DNA of 64,000 nt from Myxococcales bacterium 68-20 (lineage in GTDB: Bacteria; Myxococcota_A; Polyangia; Polyangiales; Polyangiaceae), in assembly GCA_001899635.1 (NCBI GenBank), contig MKVQ01000009.1:1-64000 (forward strand), given 5' to 3'. Below, piece after piece: positions 1 to 8,468 of the stretch. A model generated the notes under the pieces. That model made no database searches and was not told where the DNA came from. It was given only the letters and a program-made list of their open reading frames with translations. How positions within the stretch are numbered: position 1 is the first letter of the stretch; each line of letters starts with the position of its first letter. Made by a program: the position numbers and the translations under genes.

Positions 1-124
1 TGTCCTCGATCACTCGCCCCACGTCACGATGCTTCAGGACATCCGGCAACTACGCTGAAGATTAGATGAACCGGTGGCGGTGACGGACGGAACGGAGGCG
101 TCTCGCTCGCCGCCCGTCACGCGT

Positions 125-166
125 GCTGCAGCCTCGAGATCGATCGCCAGGCGTCTCGAGAGCAGC
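125..166 (+). other. Strong stem-loop upstream of the IS110 transposase
   Basis: Two nested perfect stems lie here. The inner arms are CTCGAGA (133-139) and TCTCGAG (154-160) around a 14-nt loop; the outer arms are GCTGC (125-129) and GCAGC (162-166). A smaller GCCG/CGGC hairpin follows near 172-181. In IS110-group elements the non-coding left end, just 5' of the transposase, encodes a bridge RNA that begins with a stem-loop. Position and fold fit that, but the identity as bridge RNA is inference. No other gene is visible between 1 and 295. Confidence 0.4.
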
Positions 167-295
167 CCGCGCGCCGTTCGGCGGTCAGGCACGACGAAAG
201 TGACGAGCCTCCCGCCAGCAGTCGAAACTGCCAACATCCCCGCGTGCTCAGTGGCACAAGATGCCCGAAGGCAGGGGACCCAAGGGAGGCTCGTC

Positions 296-1480
296 ATGCG
301 CAGCGTAGGACTGGATTTGGGGGTACGCCACATCGCGTATTGCGAGGTCGCCGATGGGAAGGTCGTCGATCGAACCACGGTAAAATCTCTATCGCAGCTG
401 GTCTCCCGAATCGGCCCCGACTGCCCGGCCGCTCGCGTTGCCTTCGAAGCCTGCCGAGAAGGCTGGCACGTGCACGACAAGCTCGTCGAGTGGGGCCACG
501 ACCCGCGCATGCTGGACACGACGCGCGTTCGGCAGATCGGCGTCGGGCAGCACAAGCGGAAAAACGACGCCATCGATGCCGAGGTCATTGCTCTGGCCGT
601 CGACGCTCGACGCATTCCCGAGGCCCACGTTCTGTCTCCCGACCGTCGTACCCTACGCGCGCAACTGAGCGTACGCGGGGCGCTCGTCGAGACCCGTTCT
701 CAGTACGTGACGACGATTCGAGGGCTGGCCCGCGCTGCCGGCGTGCTCTTGCCAAGCTGCGATCCGGAGAACTTCGTCGCGAAGCTGGAAAAGAGCGCTC
801 TGGACGACTCGACGCGCACTCTTGTGGCTCCGCTGGTGACGATACTGCGCACGCTCGAGACCGAACTCGATCGCGTCGAGCAGACGCTGTCGGGCTTCGC
901 CGAAAGAGATCCTATTCTCAATCTGTGTGCGACGGTGCCGGGTGTGGGCCTGATCGTCGCGGCGACCTACGTGTCCGTCATCGACGACGCAAAGCGCTTC
1001 AAGAATGCACATGCCGTCGGCGCATACCTCGGGCTCGTCCCCAGCGAGGCGACGACGGGAGGCCCGGACAAGCGTCGTCTCGGATCCATCACGAAGCACG
1101 GAAACCGCATGGCCCGCGCCATGCTCGTACAGGCAGCGTGGACGATCCTGCGCCTGCGAGACCGCGATGATCCGCTGAAGCGGTGGGCCGAGCAGTTGGT
1201 CAAGACGCGCGGCAAGCGAATTGCCGTCGTGGCTCTCGCGCGGAAGCTGGCGGGCGTCCTCTGGGCAATGTGGCGAGACGGCACCGTCTACGATCGCGCA
1301 ATGCAGGCCGAGCAAACGGCAGGAGGCGTCAGACTTTCAGCGCGCCAACAACAACATCGAGCTGATGTCCTCGAGCGCGCGGCAAAAAAGCTACAGCGCA
1401 AGGCCGGCGTCACCGACCCCCAACGCCCTGCTCGACGCGTGAAGCGCCGTGCAGCTTCTTCGGAGATGAGTCTGGTGTAG
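296..1480 (+). CDS. IS110 family transposase
   Basis: A 394-residue DEDD-type recombinase that would insert and excise its own element. The N-terminal RuvC-like domain shows the four acidic residues D7 (GLDLG), E51 (AFEAC), D91 and D94 (KNDAIDAE). The C-terminal Transposase_20 region has VPGVG, a YLGLVPSE block and GSITKHGN, where S264 is the expected nucleophilic serine. I chose the ATG at 296 because AAGGGAGG lies about 8 bases upstream and the family starts at the RuvC strand; a longer open frame starts at 74 but its extra residues are unlike the family. The frame is intact, so the copy may be active. No terminal inverted repeats are expected for this family and none were found, so the element ends are not defined. 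Confidence 0.93.
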   Translation: MRSVGLDLGVRHIAYCEVADGKVVDRTTVKSLSQLVSRIGPDCPAARVAFEACREGWHVHDKLVEWGHDPRMLDTTRVRQIGVGQHKRKNDAIDAEVIALAVDARRIPEAHVLSPDRRTLRAQLSVRGALVETRSQYVTTIRGLARAAGVLLPSCDPENFVAKLEKSALDDSTRTLVAPLVTILRTLETELDRVEQTLSGFAERDPILNLCATVPGVGLIVAATYVSVIDDAKRFKNAHAVGAYLGLVPSEATTGGPDKRRLGSITKHGNRMARAMLVQAAWTILRLRDRDDPLKRWAEQLVKTRGKRIAVVALARKLAGVLWAMWRDGTVYDRAMQAEQTAGGVRLSARQQQHRADVLERAAKKLQRKAGVTDPQRPARRVKRRAASSEMSLV

Positions 1481-1577
1481 CAAAGGCGAATCCTCTCATC
1501 TCGGATGTGCGCCCCGAGCGCGTTGACATGAGCACCCATCTGGAAGCGATGAACGCGACCCCTGTGTAGAAGCGACC

Positions 1578-1602
1578 CACCCCCGCTTCGGCGAAAGGGG
1601 GG
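1578..1602. other. GC-rich hairpin downstream of the transposase
   Basis: CCCCC (1580-1584) and GGGGG (1598-1602) flank a GCTTCGGCGAAA loop. It lies about 100 bases after the transposase stop and could terminate its transcript or mark the right end of the element. It lacks a clear T-tract. Confidence 0.3.
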
Positions 1603-1789
1603 CTCCGAACTTCGTTCTGAAAATTGCGTCTCGCTCCGCTTCTCGAACCCAATCCTGCGTCTCGGACATTGCTGGCGACCATCGCCGTCCGACGAACGCG
1701 AAGAGTCAATCGAGAGGTAGCTCGCCGTCATGTGCTGAGTGGCCACCCGTCACCGTTCAACCGGCCATCGGGCCGTACAGGAGACCTCC

Positions 1790-1950
1790 ATGTCCAACGC
1801 CCACGACGAGAAATCCGAGCCTCACCGTCCCAAGAAGAAGGTGCATGCCGAGACCTTGCGCCGGCCACCGGTTCAGAGTCACAGGGGGGGCCCTCGTGGT
1901 CGACGCAGCCCCCGGGAGACTTGCACGAAGATGTCCCCGGGCCGTTCACC
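1790..1950 (+). pseudogene. Decayed RiPP-like leader peptide
   Basis: An ATG with a good ribosome site (CAGGAG, 1778-1783) starts a short hydrophilic peptide, MSNAHDEKSEPHRPKKK, followed by VHAETLRR. The pattern of lysines then hydrophobic-x-x-ETLR-R resembles the leaders of class I lanthipeptide-type precursors annotated in myxobacteria and Bacteroidetes, which continue as a leucine-rich step and then GG. Here the expected continuation, TGSESQGG, is present but in the +1 frame from about 1866, as if one base had been lost. The uninterrupted frame runs on to 2410 with arginine-rich filler typical of a shadow frame. No modification enzyme is nearby. Both the assignment and the frameshift are inference. 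Confidence 0.25.
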
Positions 1951-2244
1951 ACCGGTCGAACGCGCGCTCGCCGAGCGTTCATGCCGACAGCGCCCGAGCA
2001 GCGAGCGAGCAACGCCCTTGACTGCGGTCTATATACCGAGATTCTGCAGCGTCGTCGGCTTACACACCACGCGAGCTCGGCGCCGGCCCGACGCGCTGAC
2101 CGCGTGTGACCGGCGCTCTCCTCAGCAAAACGCGGGGCGGCTTCTCGTATCAGGCCCCGCCAATCGGCCGATGCGGACGCCAAACGCGTTCATATCCCAC
2201 GTCGTCATGACGACGAAGATCGTGAAGAGCGGTCGCGGCGCCGC

Positions 2245-2988
2245 TCATCTCGACTGCGCCATCGCCACCGCGTCGGGTCCCGCTGGGAATCGGAGCTGCC
2301 CCGACGTGTCGTTCGCGGCACGGTACACGGCCTCGGCTACGTCGGATTCCTTCGTCACCACTTCCTGCTGTGTGAATGCAGCAAGCACTCGCTTGGCGAA
2401 CGGCGCGTAGGGTTCCGGAGCCACTTCTTGGATCCGCGGTCCCGCGTTTCGTGCGAAGCCCGTGGTCGGGCAGTATCCGGGCTCGACCAGCTTGACCCGC
2501 ACGTTCAAGTCTTCGAGCTCGAACGCGAGCGATGCCGTGAAACCTTCGACGGCCATCTTGCTTGCCGTGTACACGGCGACGAGCGGCATCGGCGCCAGCG
2601 TCACGCTCGACGTCACGTTCACCACCACGCCCGACCTCCGCCTGCGAAGCTGAGGCAGCACCGCTTGCGTCATCGCCATCACACCGAGGGTGTTGGTCTC
2701 GAACACCTCGCGCGCGATCCGCATCGGCGTCGCCTCGAAGGCCCCGATGGCCCCGATGCCGGCGTTGTTGACGAGCGCGTCGATGGGCCCGCTCGCCTCG
2801 AGCGCGGCTGCGATGCTATCGGGCTTCGTAACGTCGAGCGGCAGAACCCGGAGTCGTTCGGACCGGGGCAGAACGTCTTCGCGCGGATGTCGCATCGTGG
2901 CGATCACGCTCCAGCCTTGCGCGTGGAAGTACCGCGCGGTTTCGAGGCCATAGCCAGACGAACAACCGGTGATGAGCACCGTTTTCAT
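2245..2988 (-). CDS. SDR family NAD(P)-dependent oxidoreductase
   Basis: A 247-residue classical short-chain dehydrogenase, expected to oxidise or reduce a carbonyl or alcohol substrate with NAD(P) in the cytoplasm; the substrate cannot be told. It has the cofactor glycine motif TGCSSGYG at residues 7-14, NNAG near 90, the catalytic Ser region (VTSSVT) and YTASK. The C-terminal part has the PGYCPT lid typical of SDRs. It is a close paralogue of the next gene upstream (3251-4069), with the same motifs and the same direction, separated by about 260 bases in which I see no gene. It is probably co-regulated with that paralogue by the divergent winged-helix regulator at 4278. Confidence 0.92.
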   Translation of the reverse strand: MKTVLITGCSSGYGLETARYFHAQGWSVIATMRHPREDVLPRSERLRVLPLDVTKPDSIAAALEASGPIDALVNNAGIGAIGAFEATPMRIAREVFETNTLGVMAMTQAVLPQLRRRRSGVVVNVTSSVTLAPMPLVAVYTASKMAVEGFTASLAFELEDLNVRVKLVEPGYCPTTGFARNAGPRIQEVAPEPYAPFAKRVLAAFTQQEVVTKESDVAEAVYRAANDTSGQLRFPAGPDAVAMAQSR

Positions 2989-3250
2989 GATCAGACTCCG
3001 GGTCAGATGTTGTTGATGTGTCGTCGGCGCAAGCCGGTCAGAGCGGCGTGCGTGTTGCGCTCGACGAAGTCGCTGACGTCTTCGTGCCAGCGACCGATGC
3101 GAGTATGCGAAGCCGACGCGCGACGAGCACGCTATGCGTGGTGAAGCGCCGTGAAGCGCTCAGCGAACGTGCGGTTCACCACTTTTCACGGGCCTTAGCG
3201 CGAGCTTTCCCCGAGATCCCTCTTGCTCGGAGCGGTGCGCTCTCGAATGC

Positions 3251-4069
3251 TCACGCATCGGCTTTCGGACCAACGGCAGCTCGCATCTGCTCGAGGTAAT
3301 CGTCGCCGGGAAAGACGCGACGCATCGCGAACAGCTCCTCGGCGTCGGGTCCCGCCGGATAACGAAGGCGCTTGCTCCCGTCGGTCGCGGCGAGCCACAC
3401 CGCCTGCGCGACGCCGGAGGCGGCCGTGCTCTTCGCACCTTCGTGCCCCTGCATGATCTGATTCACGTACGGTGCATATGCCTCGGGCACCAGGCCCTTC
3501 ATGCGGTCCACGGCGTTCGCGATGAAGCTCGTCGACGGACCGTAACCGGGCTCGACGATCTTCGTGCGGATGCCGAAGAACGAGAGCTCGTAGGACAGCG
3601 ACTCGGTGAAGCCCTCGATCGCGCACTTGCTCGCGGCGTAGGGAGCGACGAGCGGCATCGGCGCGATGGTGACGCTCGACGTGACGTTGATGAGCGTCCC
3701 CGAGCGACGCGCGCGGAAGTGGGGAACGACGGCCTGCGTGACGGCCATGACGCCGAACGTGTTCGTCTCGAAGAGCTCGCGGGTCGTCTGCTCCGGCGTA
3801 GCCTCGAAGGCCGAAAGCAGTCCGATGCCTGCGTTGTTGACGACGACGTCGAGCCCGTCGAATGCGGCGATCGCATCGCGCACCGCGGCGGCGATCGAAG
3901 CGCGGTCGGTCACGTCGAGTCGGAGCGCGCGGAGCCGCTCGGAGGCAGGGAGGTCCGTCCTTTCGGGTGAGCGCATCGTGGCGACGACGTTCCAGCCGCG
4001 TTCGAGGAAGAGGAGGGCCGTGGCGCGGCCGTAGCCAGAGGAGGAACCGGTGATGAGCACGTTCTTCAT
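3251..4069 (-). CDS. SDR family NAD(P)-dependent oxidoreductase (paralogue)
   Basis: 272 residues; a classical SDR with TGSSSGYG at residues 7-14, the DVTDRAS turn near 52, NNAG near 80, TSSVT and YAASK. It shares long runs with the neighbouring SDR (SSVT-APMPLVA-Y-ASK, and a C-terminal YPAGPDA versus FPAGPDA), so the two arose by tandem duplication. It is about 25 residues longer. The start at 4069 is the ATG directly before the first beta strand (KNVLITG). The 208-base gap to the divergent regulator holds the presumed control region. Substrate unknown. Confidence 0.92.
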   Translation of the reverse strand: MKNVLITGSSSGYGRATALLFLERGWNVVATMRSPERTDLPASERLRALRLDVTDRASIAAAVRDAIAAFDGLDVVVNNAGIGLLSAFEATPEQTTRELFETNTFGVMAVTQAVVPHFRARRSGTLINVTSSVTIAPMPLVAPYAASKCAIEGFTESLSYELSFFGIRTKIVEPGYGPSTSFIANAVDRMKGLVPEAYAPYVNQIMQGHEGAKSTAASGVAQAVWLAATDGSKRLRYPAGPDAEELFAMRRVFPGDDYLEQMRAAVGPKADA

Positions 4070-4277
4070 GCAATGGACCGTAAGGTGCCGCCCCAGGACG
4101 GGCTATAACGCCTCGTCCAGGTTTCATTCGCGCTCGTCTGACCACCAACGCCACGATCGGCTCGCGTCCCCATCTCGGAGCGCCGTCGACACCGCCTGGT
4201 TTGGACGCTCACGAATGAAATTCGGACGGAAAACGATAGATCTGTCCGCCGCGTGACCGGTATTCACGTCGGAAGCA

Positions 4278-7100
4278 GTGGAAGCAGGCAGCGAAACGGC
4301 TCACGTCCTCCTTTTCGGCCCGTTCTCCCTGCACCCTCGCGAGCGCCGGCTCGAGCGCGATGGGCAGCCGGTGAGGATCGGGAGCCGTGCGCTGGACGTT
4401 CTCGTCATCCTGACCGCGCGGGCGGGCGAGCTCGTGACGAAAGAGGAGCTCATTGCCCGAGTCTGGCCCGACACCGCCGTGGAGGAGAGCGGCATCCGGG
4501 TTCATGTAGCTGCGCTTCGAAAGGCCCTCGGAGACGGCTCTGGCGGCGCGCGCTACGTCGCCAATGTTCCCGGTCGAGGGTACTCGTTCGTCGCGCGTGT
4601 CGAGCGGTCCACGTCGCTCGGGCCGGGCGCGGGCAGCGCACGCGCGCTTGGAAGCGAGCTGCCGGCGCGCCTCGAGCGGCTCCTCGGCCGTGACGCGACG
4701 ATTCGCGCGATCATCGAGCAGGTTCGCACGAGTCGGTTCGTCAGCATCGTCGGGCCGGGCGGAATGGGGAAGACGACGGTCGCCGTAGCGTTGGCGCATG
4801 CGGTGCTCGAAGAGTTCGCGGGAGACGTCTGTTTCGTCGACCTTGGCTCGCTACGCGATCCTCTCCAGGTAGCGTCGGCGCTTTGCTCTGCGTTGGGGTT
4901 CGTGCCGGCGTCCGAGGATCTTGCGGCCAGCCTGCCCGCCTTCTTGCGAGATCGACGAACGCTCGTGGTGCTCGATAGCTGTGAGCATCTGATCGACACG
5001 GTGGCTCCGCTGGCGGAGAGACTCGTCGGCGCCGCAGGCGTTCATGTTCTTGCAACGAGTCGTGAGGCCCTCCGCGTCGAGGGGGAACATGTCCATCGAC
5101 TGGCTCCCCTCGCGAGCCCCCCCGAGGGGTCCACGATCGCGGCAACGGAGGCGCTTGCCTTTCCTGCCGTGGGGCTGTTCGTCGAGCGTGCAACCGCCAG
5201 CGGCACGCGGTTCGTGCTGAGCGATGAAGACGCGCCCGTCGTGTCGGATCTTTGTCGCAAGCTCGACGGCATTGCGTTGGCCATCGAGTTCGCTGCCGGA
5301 CGTGTCGAGGCATACGGGCTCCGCGGAACAGTGTCCCTCCTCGAGAACCGTTTCAAGCTGCTCTGGCACGGACGCCGAACAGCCCTTCCTCGGCATCAGA
5401 CGCTCAGTGCTCTGCTCGACTGGAGCTACAACCTGCTCGATGGGAGAGAGCGGCGCGCACTACGCCGGCTCTCCATCCTGGTCGGCCTCTTCTCCCTCGA
5501 GGACGCGGTCGGCATCCTGGACGAGGAGGACGCGATCGGCACATTGGGGAGCCTGGTAGAAAAATCCCTGGTCTCAGTCGACACGAGAGGGAGCGACGGC
5601 CCCCGCTATCGACTGCTCGATACGACCCGCGCCTACGCCCACTCGAAGCTGTCAGACGCCGGCGAAGTCCAGGAGCTCGCGAAGCTTCACGCGCAGCACG
5701 TCTGCTCGATGCTCGAGCGCGAGCGCAACCCCGACCGAGAGGTGCCAGCTCGTTCGCTCGCGAGTCATCTCGGCAATGCACGAGCGGCGCTCGAGTGGAG
5801 CCTCTCGAATGGCGGCGATCACAGGCTAGCCGTACGCCTCGCCACCGCAGCCGTCCCGCTCTTCATGGAGCTGTCGCTGCTGCGTGAGTGTATGCGATGG
5901 GCGGAAGGGGCCATGGCCTTCCTCGAGCTTTCGGACCGCGGGACGCGGCGCGAAATGGACCTTCGGGCTGCGCTCGGCGTCGCGGCCATGTTCACTAGAG
6001 GGAATGGGTCCGAGGTGAGAGAGGCGCTCTCGAGCGCGCTCGCCGTGGCCGAGGAGGTCGACGAACCACACGAACAGCTTCGCTTGCTCGGCGCGCTCAA
6101 CATTCTCCTGACGCGAACCGCGGAGTGGCGAGAGGGACTTCTCGTCGGACAGAGGAGCGAGTCGGTCGCTGCCCGGCTGGGCGACGACCCAGCGGCACGC
6201 AGCCTCGCGGACTGGATGATCGGTACGTGCCGCCATCTTCTCGGGGATCAGGCAGGAGCAGAGGCGCGATGCCGTTCTGCCCTCGAGCCCACGCCGATCT
6301 CGCGAAGTACCGCGATGCTCCATTTCGGATTTGATCACCGAGTTCGAGCCCTCATCGTGTTGGCGCGAGCGTACTGGCTCCTCGGCCGGGTGGACGACGC
6401 ACTCCGCGTGGCGGAGCAAGCGATTCGAGATGCCGCAGAGATCGGCCAACCGACGACCGTCGCGATATCTCTTGTCTGGACCTCGTCCGTCTATGTCTGG
6501 TGCGGCGATTTCGAGCGTGCGGATGACGTCGTGGAGCGTCTCATCGTCCACGCCGAGAAGCACGCTCTCGGCCCGTACATCCCGCTCGCGCTCGGACTTC
6601 GGGGCGAGCTATCGGTGAAGCGGGGCAACTTCGCGGGGGTCGAAGTCCTTCGGAAGGCCGGTGAGACGCTCCGCGCGGGCCATCACGACCTTCTCCAAAC
6701 CGTCTTCGCGACGGCCATTGCAGAGGGGCTCGCCAGAGCCGGTCGGTTCGACGACGCCCTCAGAACGATCGACGATGCACTGGCATCGACGAAGCGAAAC
6801 GACGGGGCGTCCTTCGATCTACCGGAGATGCTCAGGCTCAAAGGACGCGTGCTCCTGACGATGCCGTCGCCCGACCAGGCGCTCGGCGAACGCTGCCTTC
6901 GGCAGGCGCTGGACCACGCGAGGGAGCAGAGTGCGCTCGGCTGGGAGCTCCGCGCCGCCACCGGGCTGGCCGATCTCTACGCGCGGCGAGCCGACAAGAC
7001 GGCGGCGCGAGCGATCCTCGAGCCGGTCTACACCCGGTACGCTCAAGGGCTCGGAACGGCGGACGTGCTCGCGGCCAAAGACCTTCTGTCCACACTCTAG
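4278..7100 (+). CDS. Winged-helix regulator with STAND-type ATPase and TPR repeats
   Basis: A 940-residue transcription regulator. Residues about 8-105 form an OmpR/PhoB-like winged helix (RRLERDGQPV, LTARAGELVTKEEL, the VHVAALRKALG recognition helix, and GRGYSFVA). Next comes a P-loop NTPase of the NB-ARC/STAND kind: Walker A GPGGMGKTT near 158-166, Walker B LVVLDSCEHL near 230, and the sensor ATSREALR. The C-terminal half from about residue 480 is helical and TPR-like (repeated ARA-x-x-LLG, EGLARAGRFDDAL). Such proteins bind a ligand, oligomerise with ATP and then act on DNA. The GTG start at 4278 has GGAAG five bases upstream. It is divergent from the two SDR genes, so it probably controls them, or itself; that is inference. 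Confidence 0.88.
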   Translation: MEAGSETAHVLLFGPFSLHPRERRLERDGQPVRIGSRALDVLVILTARAGELVTKEELIARVWPDTAVEESGIRVHVAALRKALGDGSGGARYVANVPGRGYSFVARVERSTSLGPGAGSARALGSELPARLERLLGRDATIRAIIEQVRTSRFVSIVGPGGMGKTTVAVALAHAVLEEFAGDVCFVDLGSLRDPLQVASALCSALGFVPASEDLAASLPAFLRDRRTLVVLDSCEHLIDTVAPLAERLVGAAGVHVLATSREALRVEGEHVHRLAPLASPPEGSTIAATEALAFPAVGLFVERATASGTRFVLSDEDAPVVSDLCRKLDGIALAIEFAAGRVEAYGLRGTVSLLENRFKLLWHGRRTALPRHQTLSALLDWSYNLLDGRERRALRRLSILVGLFSLEDAVGILDEEDAIGTLGSLVEKSLVSVDTRGSDGPRYRLLDTTRAYAHSKLSDAGEVQELAKLHAQHVCSMLERERNPDREVPARSLASHLGNARAALEWSLSNGGDHRLAVRLATAAVPLFMELSLLRECMRWAEGAMAFLELSDRGTRREMDLRAALGVAAMFTRGNGSEVREALSSALAVAEEVDEPHEQLRLLGALNILLTRTAEWREGLLVGQRSESVAARLGDDPAARSLADWMIGTCRHLLGDQAGAEARCRSALEPTPISRSTAMLHFGFDHRVRALIVLARAYWLLGRVDDALRVAEQAIRDAAEIGQPTTVAISLVWTSSVYVWCGDFERADDVVERLIVHAEKHALGPYIPLALGLRGELSVKRGNFAGVEVLRKAGETLRAGHHDLLQTVFATAIAEGLARAGRFDDALRTIDDALASTKRNDGASFDLPEMLRLKGRVLLTMPSPDQALGERCLRQALDHAREQSALGWELRAATGLADLYARRADKTAARAILEPVYTRYAQGLGTADVLAAKDLLSTL

Positions 7101-7120
7101 TCCGACCTTCGGGAGGATGT

Positions 7121-7146
7121 GCGGTGTGCTACTTCGAGCACACCGC
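7121..7146. terminator. 10-bp perfect hairpin after the regulator
   Basis: Perfect arms GCGGTGTGCT (7121-7130) and AGCACACCGC (7137-7146) enclose an ACTTCG loop, 20 bases after the stop of the regulator gene. It lies between convergent genes, so it can act on both strands, although there is no T-tract. Confidence 0.55.
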
Positions 7147-7150
7147 CTAG

Positions 7151-7168
7151 TCCGAACTTCGGTTCGGA
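7151..7168. repeat. TTCG-tetraloop hairpin, second repeat unit
   Basis: Arms TCCGAAC (7151-7157) and GTTCGGA (7162-7168) flank a TTCG loop. The text TAGTCCGA-CTTCGG-GGA-GATGTG occurs at 7098-7122 and again at 7148-7177, and the hairpin core GTGCT-ACTTCG-AGCAC occurs at 7126-7141 and again at 7208-7223. The region is therefore a short tandem duplication of a hairpin unit. Confidence 0.5.
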
Positions 7169-7207
7169 AGGATGTGCCGGACGCGCCTCGCGGTCCTCGA
7201 AGGAGGG

Positions 7208-7223
7208 GTGCTACTTCGAGCAC
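7208..7223. terminator. Second copy of the ACTTCG hairpin
   Basis: GTGCT and AGCAC flank the same ACTTCG loop as the hairpin at 7121. It lies just before the convergent SnoaL-like gene stop at 7237 and probably serves as terminator for that strand. Confidence 0.4.
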
Positions 7224-7236
7224 ACGGCCTAACTAC

Positions 7237-7608
7237 TCACTCGTAGGGCTCGTTGCGCAGGATCAAGAGCTGATCGATCTTGCCCGTGTCGATCGAGAAG
7301 TAGAAGCTCACCACGAGCGGGTCCGGCAGACCGCGTCGCTCGAAGGCCCCGTCGACTGTTGCCTCCACGACAGCGTGGCTGTGGTTGTTGCGGACGCGTC
7401 TGATCCGCATCGCGAGGCGCTGCCCAACGACGTCGCGGGCAATCCATTCGGCGATTGCTGCGCTGCCCCAGTACTCTCGAAGCTGGTCGTTCACCATCGC
7501 TCCTTCGGCGAACACGGAGAGCAAAGCCGGTCCGTCACCTGCGTTGATGGCGTCGATCGCGGCAGCTACGGGCGCTGCAAGCTGAAAGCCCGCAGAGGCG
7601 GGAGACAT
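7237..7608 (-). CDS. SnoaL/NTF2-like protein
   Basis: 123 residues with the layout of the nuclear transport factor 2 superfamily: an N-terminal helix with AAPVAAAIDAINAGD, the central FAEGAMVND strand, a GSAAIAEW helix, and C-terminal strands ending in VVSFYFSIDTGKIDQL. Members are small cone-shaped cytoplasmic proteins that act as isomerases, cyclases or ligand carriers; this one cannot be assigned. The ATG at 7608 gives the usual family length. A longer open frame reaches 8166, but those residues look like shadow sequence. It is convergent with the regulator and divergent from the region holding a decayed SnoaL-like sequence. Confidence 0.75.
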   Translation of the reverse strand: MSPASAGFQLAAPVAAAIDAINAGDGPALLSVFAEGAMVNDQLREYWGSAAIAEWIARDVVGQRLAMRIRRVRNNHSHAVVEATVDGAFERRGLPDPLVVSFYFSIDTGKIDQLLILRNEPYE

Positions 7609-7858
7609 CGTAGGCCCCCTTTGAGTGGTGCGACCGGGTCGAAGGTTTCGGGAACGCCCCAAGCATGCATCTCGCGAGGCGAGTCGGCGCGTTAACGGGC
7701 GTGAAGAGTCGTTAACACAGCCGTTACCGCGACCTGACTTCACGCCGCGCGGGAAGACGCTGCTTTTGCGCTCCCCGCAAGGGGCCATCGTCACCTGACT
7801 CGATCGTTCACGACGTTTCACGGCACTCAACGAGCGATTCGGTCCGGCCCCCGGCAGA

Positions 7859-8440
7859 GTGCACGCCATGGCTGGAAGCGCTGGTGCCCCCGTCGGGGCC
7901 CCCGGAGCGACGCTCACCCCCGATGTCGAGCGCGATGCGAGCGAGCGAGGGGTCGTCATCCGACGCAACGTCGTGGAGCGCTGGCGGGGGCTCGACCACC
8001 GGCTACGCGCACGAGTCGCGGCGATCCTTTCCGCGAGAGTACACCCCGGACTCGTCAGCATCGTCGACGACAAGCTTCCAGATGCCTTTGCACACGACCT
8101 GGCCACGGGAGGGCATCTCTTCCGCTCCGCTTTCCCGGAGCTCACTCGCGAAGTCGCCTCAGTCACCTCTTGCCCCGACTCGGTCGACGTCGTCGTGGCG
8201 TGCGAGGGGCGTCAGACCGGTCCCTTCTACGGTCTGATCGCCCCGACCCTGCGCCACGTGCAGTTCGAGCTTGCACATCGATTCGCGCTCGACGTCGACC
8301 AAGGGTGGCTCGCGCATCGGATCCGCATCGACATCAGACGCATCGTCGCGCAGCTCGGCGCAGACGGACGGTGTCGCGAGCAAAGGGTAGCGCTCGACGA
8401 ACGAAGCCCGAAGCCCGAAGCCCGGGTCTTTGTCGGCGCG
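7859..8440 (+). pseudogene. Possible decayed SnoaL-like ester cyclase
   Basis: This + frame contains pieces that read like an ester cyclase: RRNVVERWRGLDHRLR, then LFRSAFPELTREV, VVVACEGRQTGPFYGLIAPT (compare the usual GTHxGPFxGxxPTG) and IRIDIRRIVAQLGA. The order and spacing fit the family, but the N-terminal part is poor, no stop follows where the family ends, and the frame runs on as a shadow of the next gene to 9847. It is either a decayed copy or a chance resemblance. The gap from 7609 to 8468 holds nothing else I recognise. Confidence 0.3.
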
Positions 8441-8468
8441 GTGGCCGCTCACGTGAAGGTCCCTCCCG

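Noticed and set aside
4223-4248. CGGAC/GTCCG inverted repeat before the winged-helix regulator
   Set aside because: Only 5-base arms with a 16-base spacer; too weak to call an operator.
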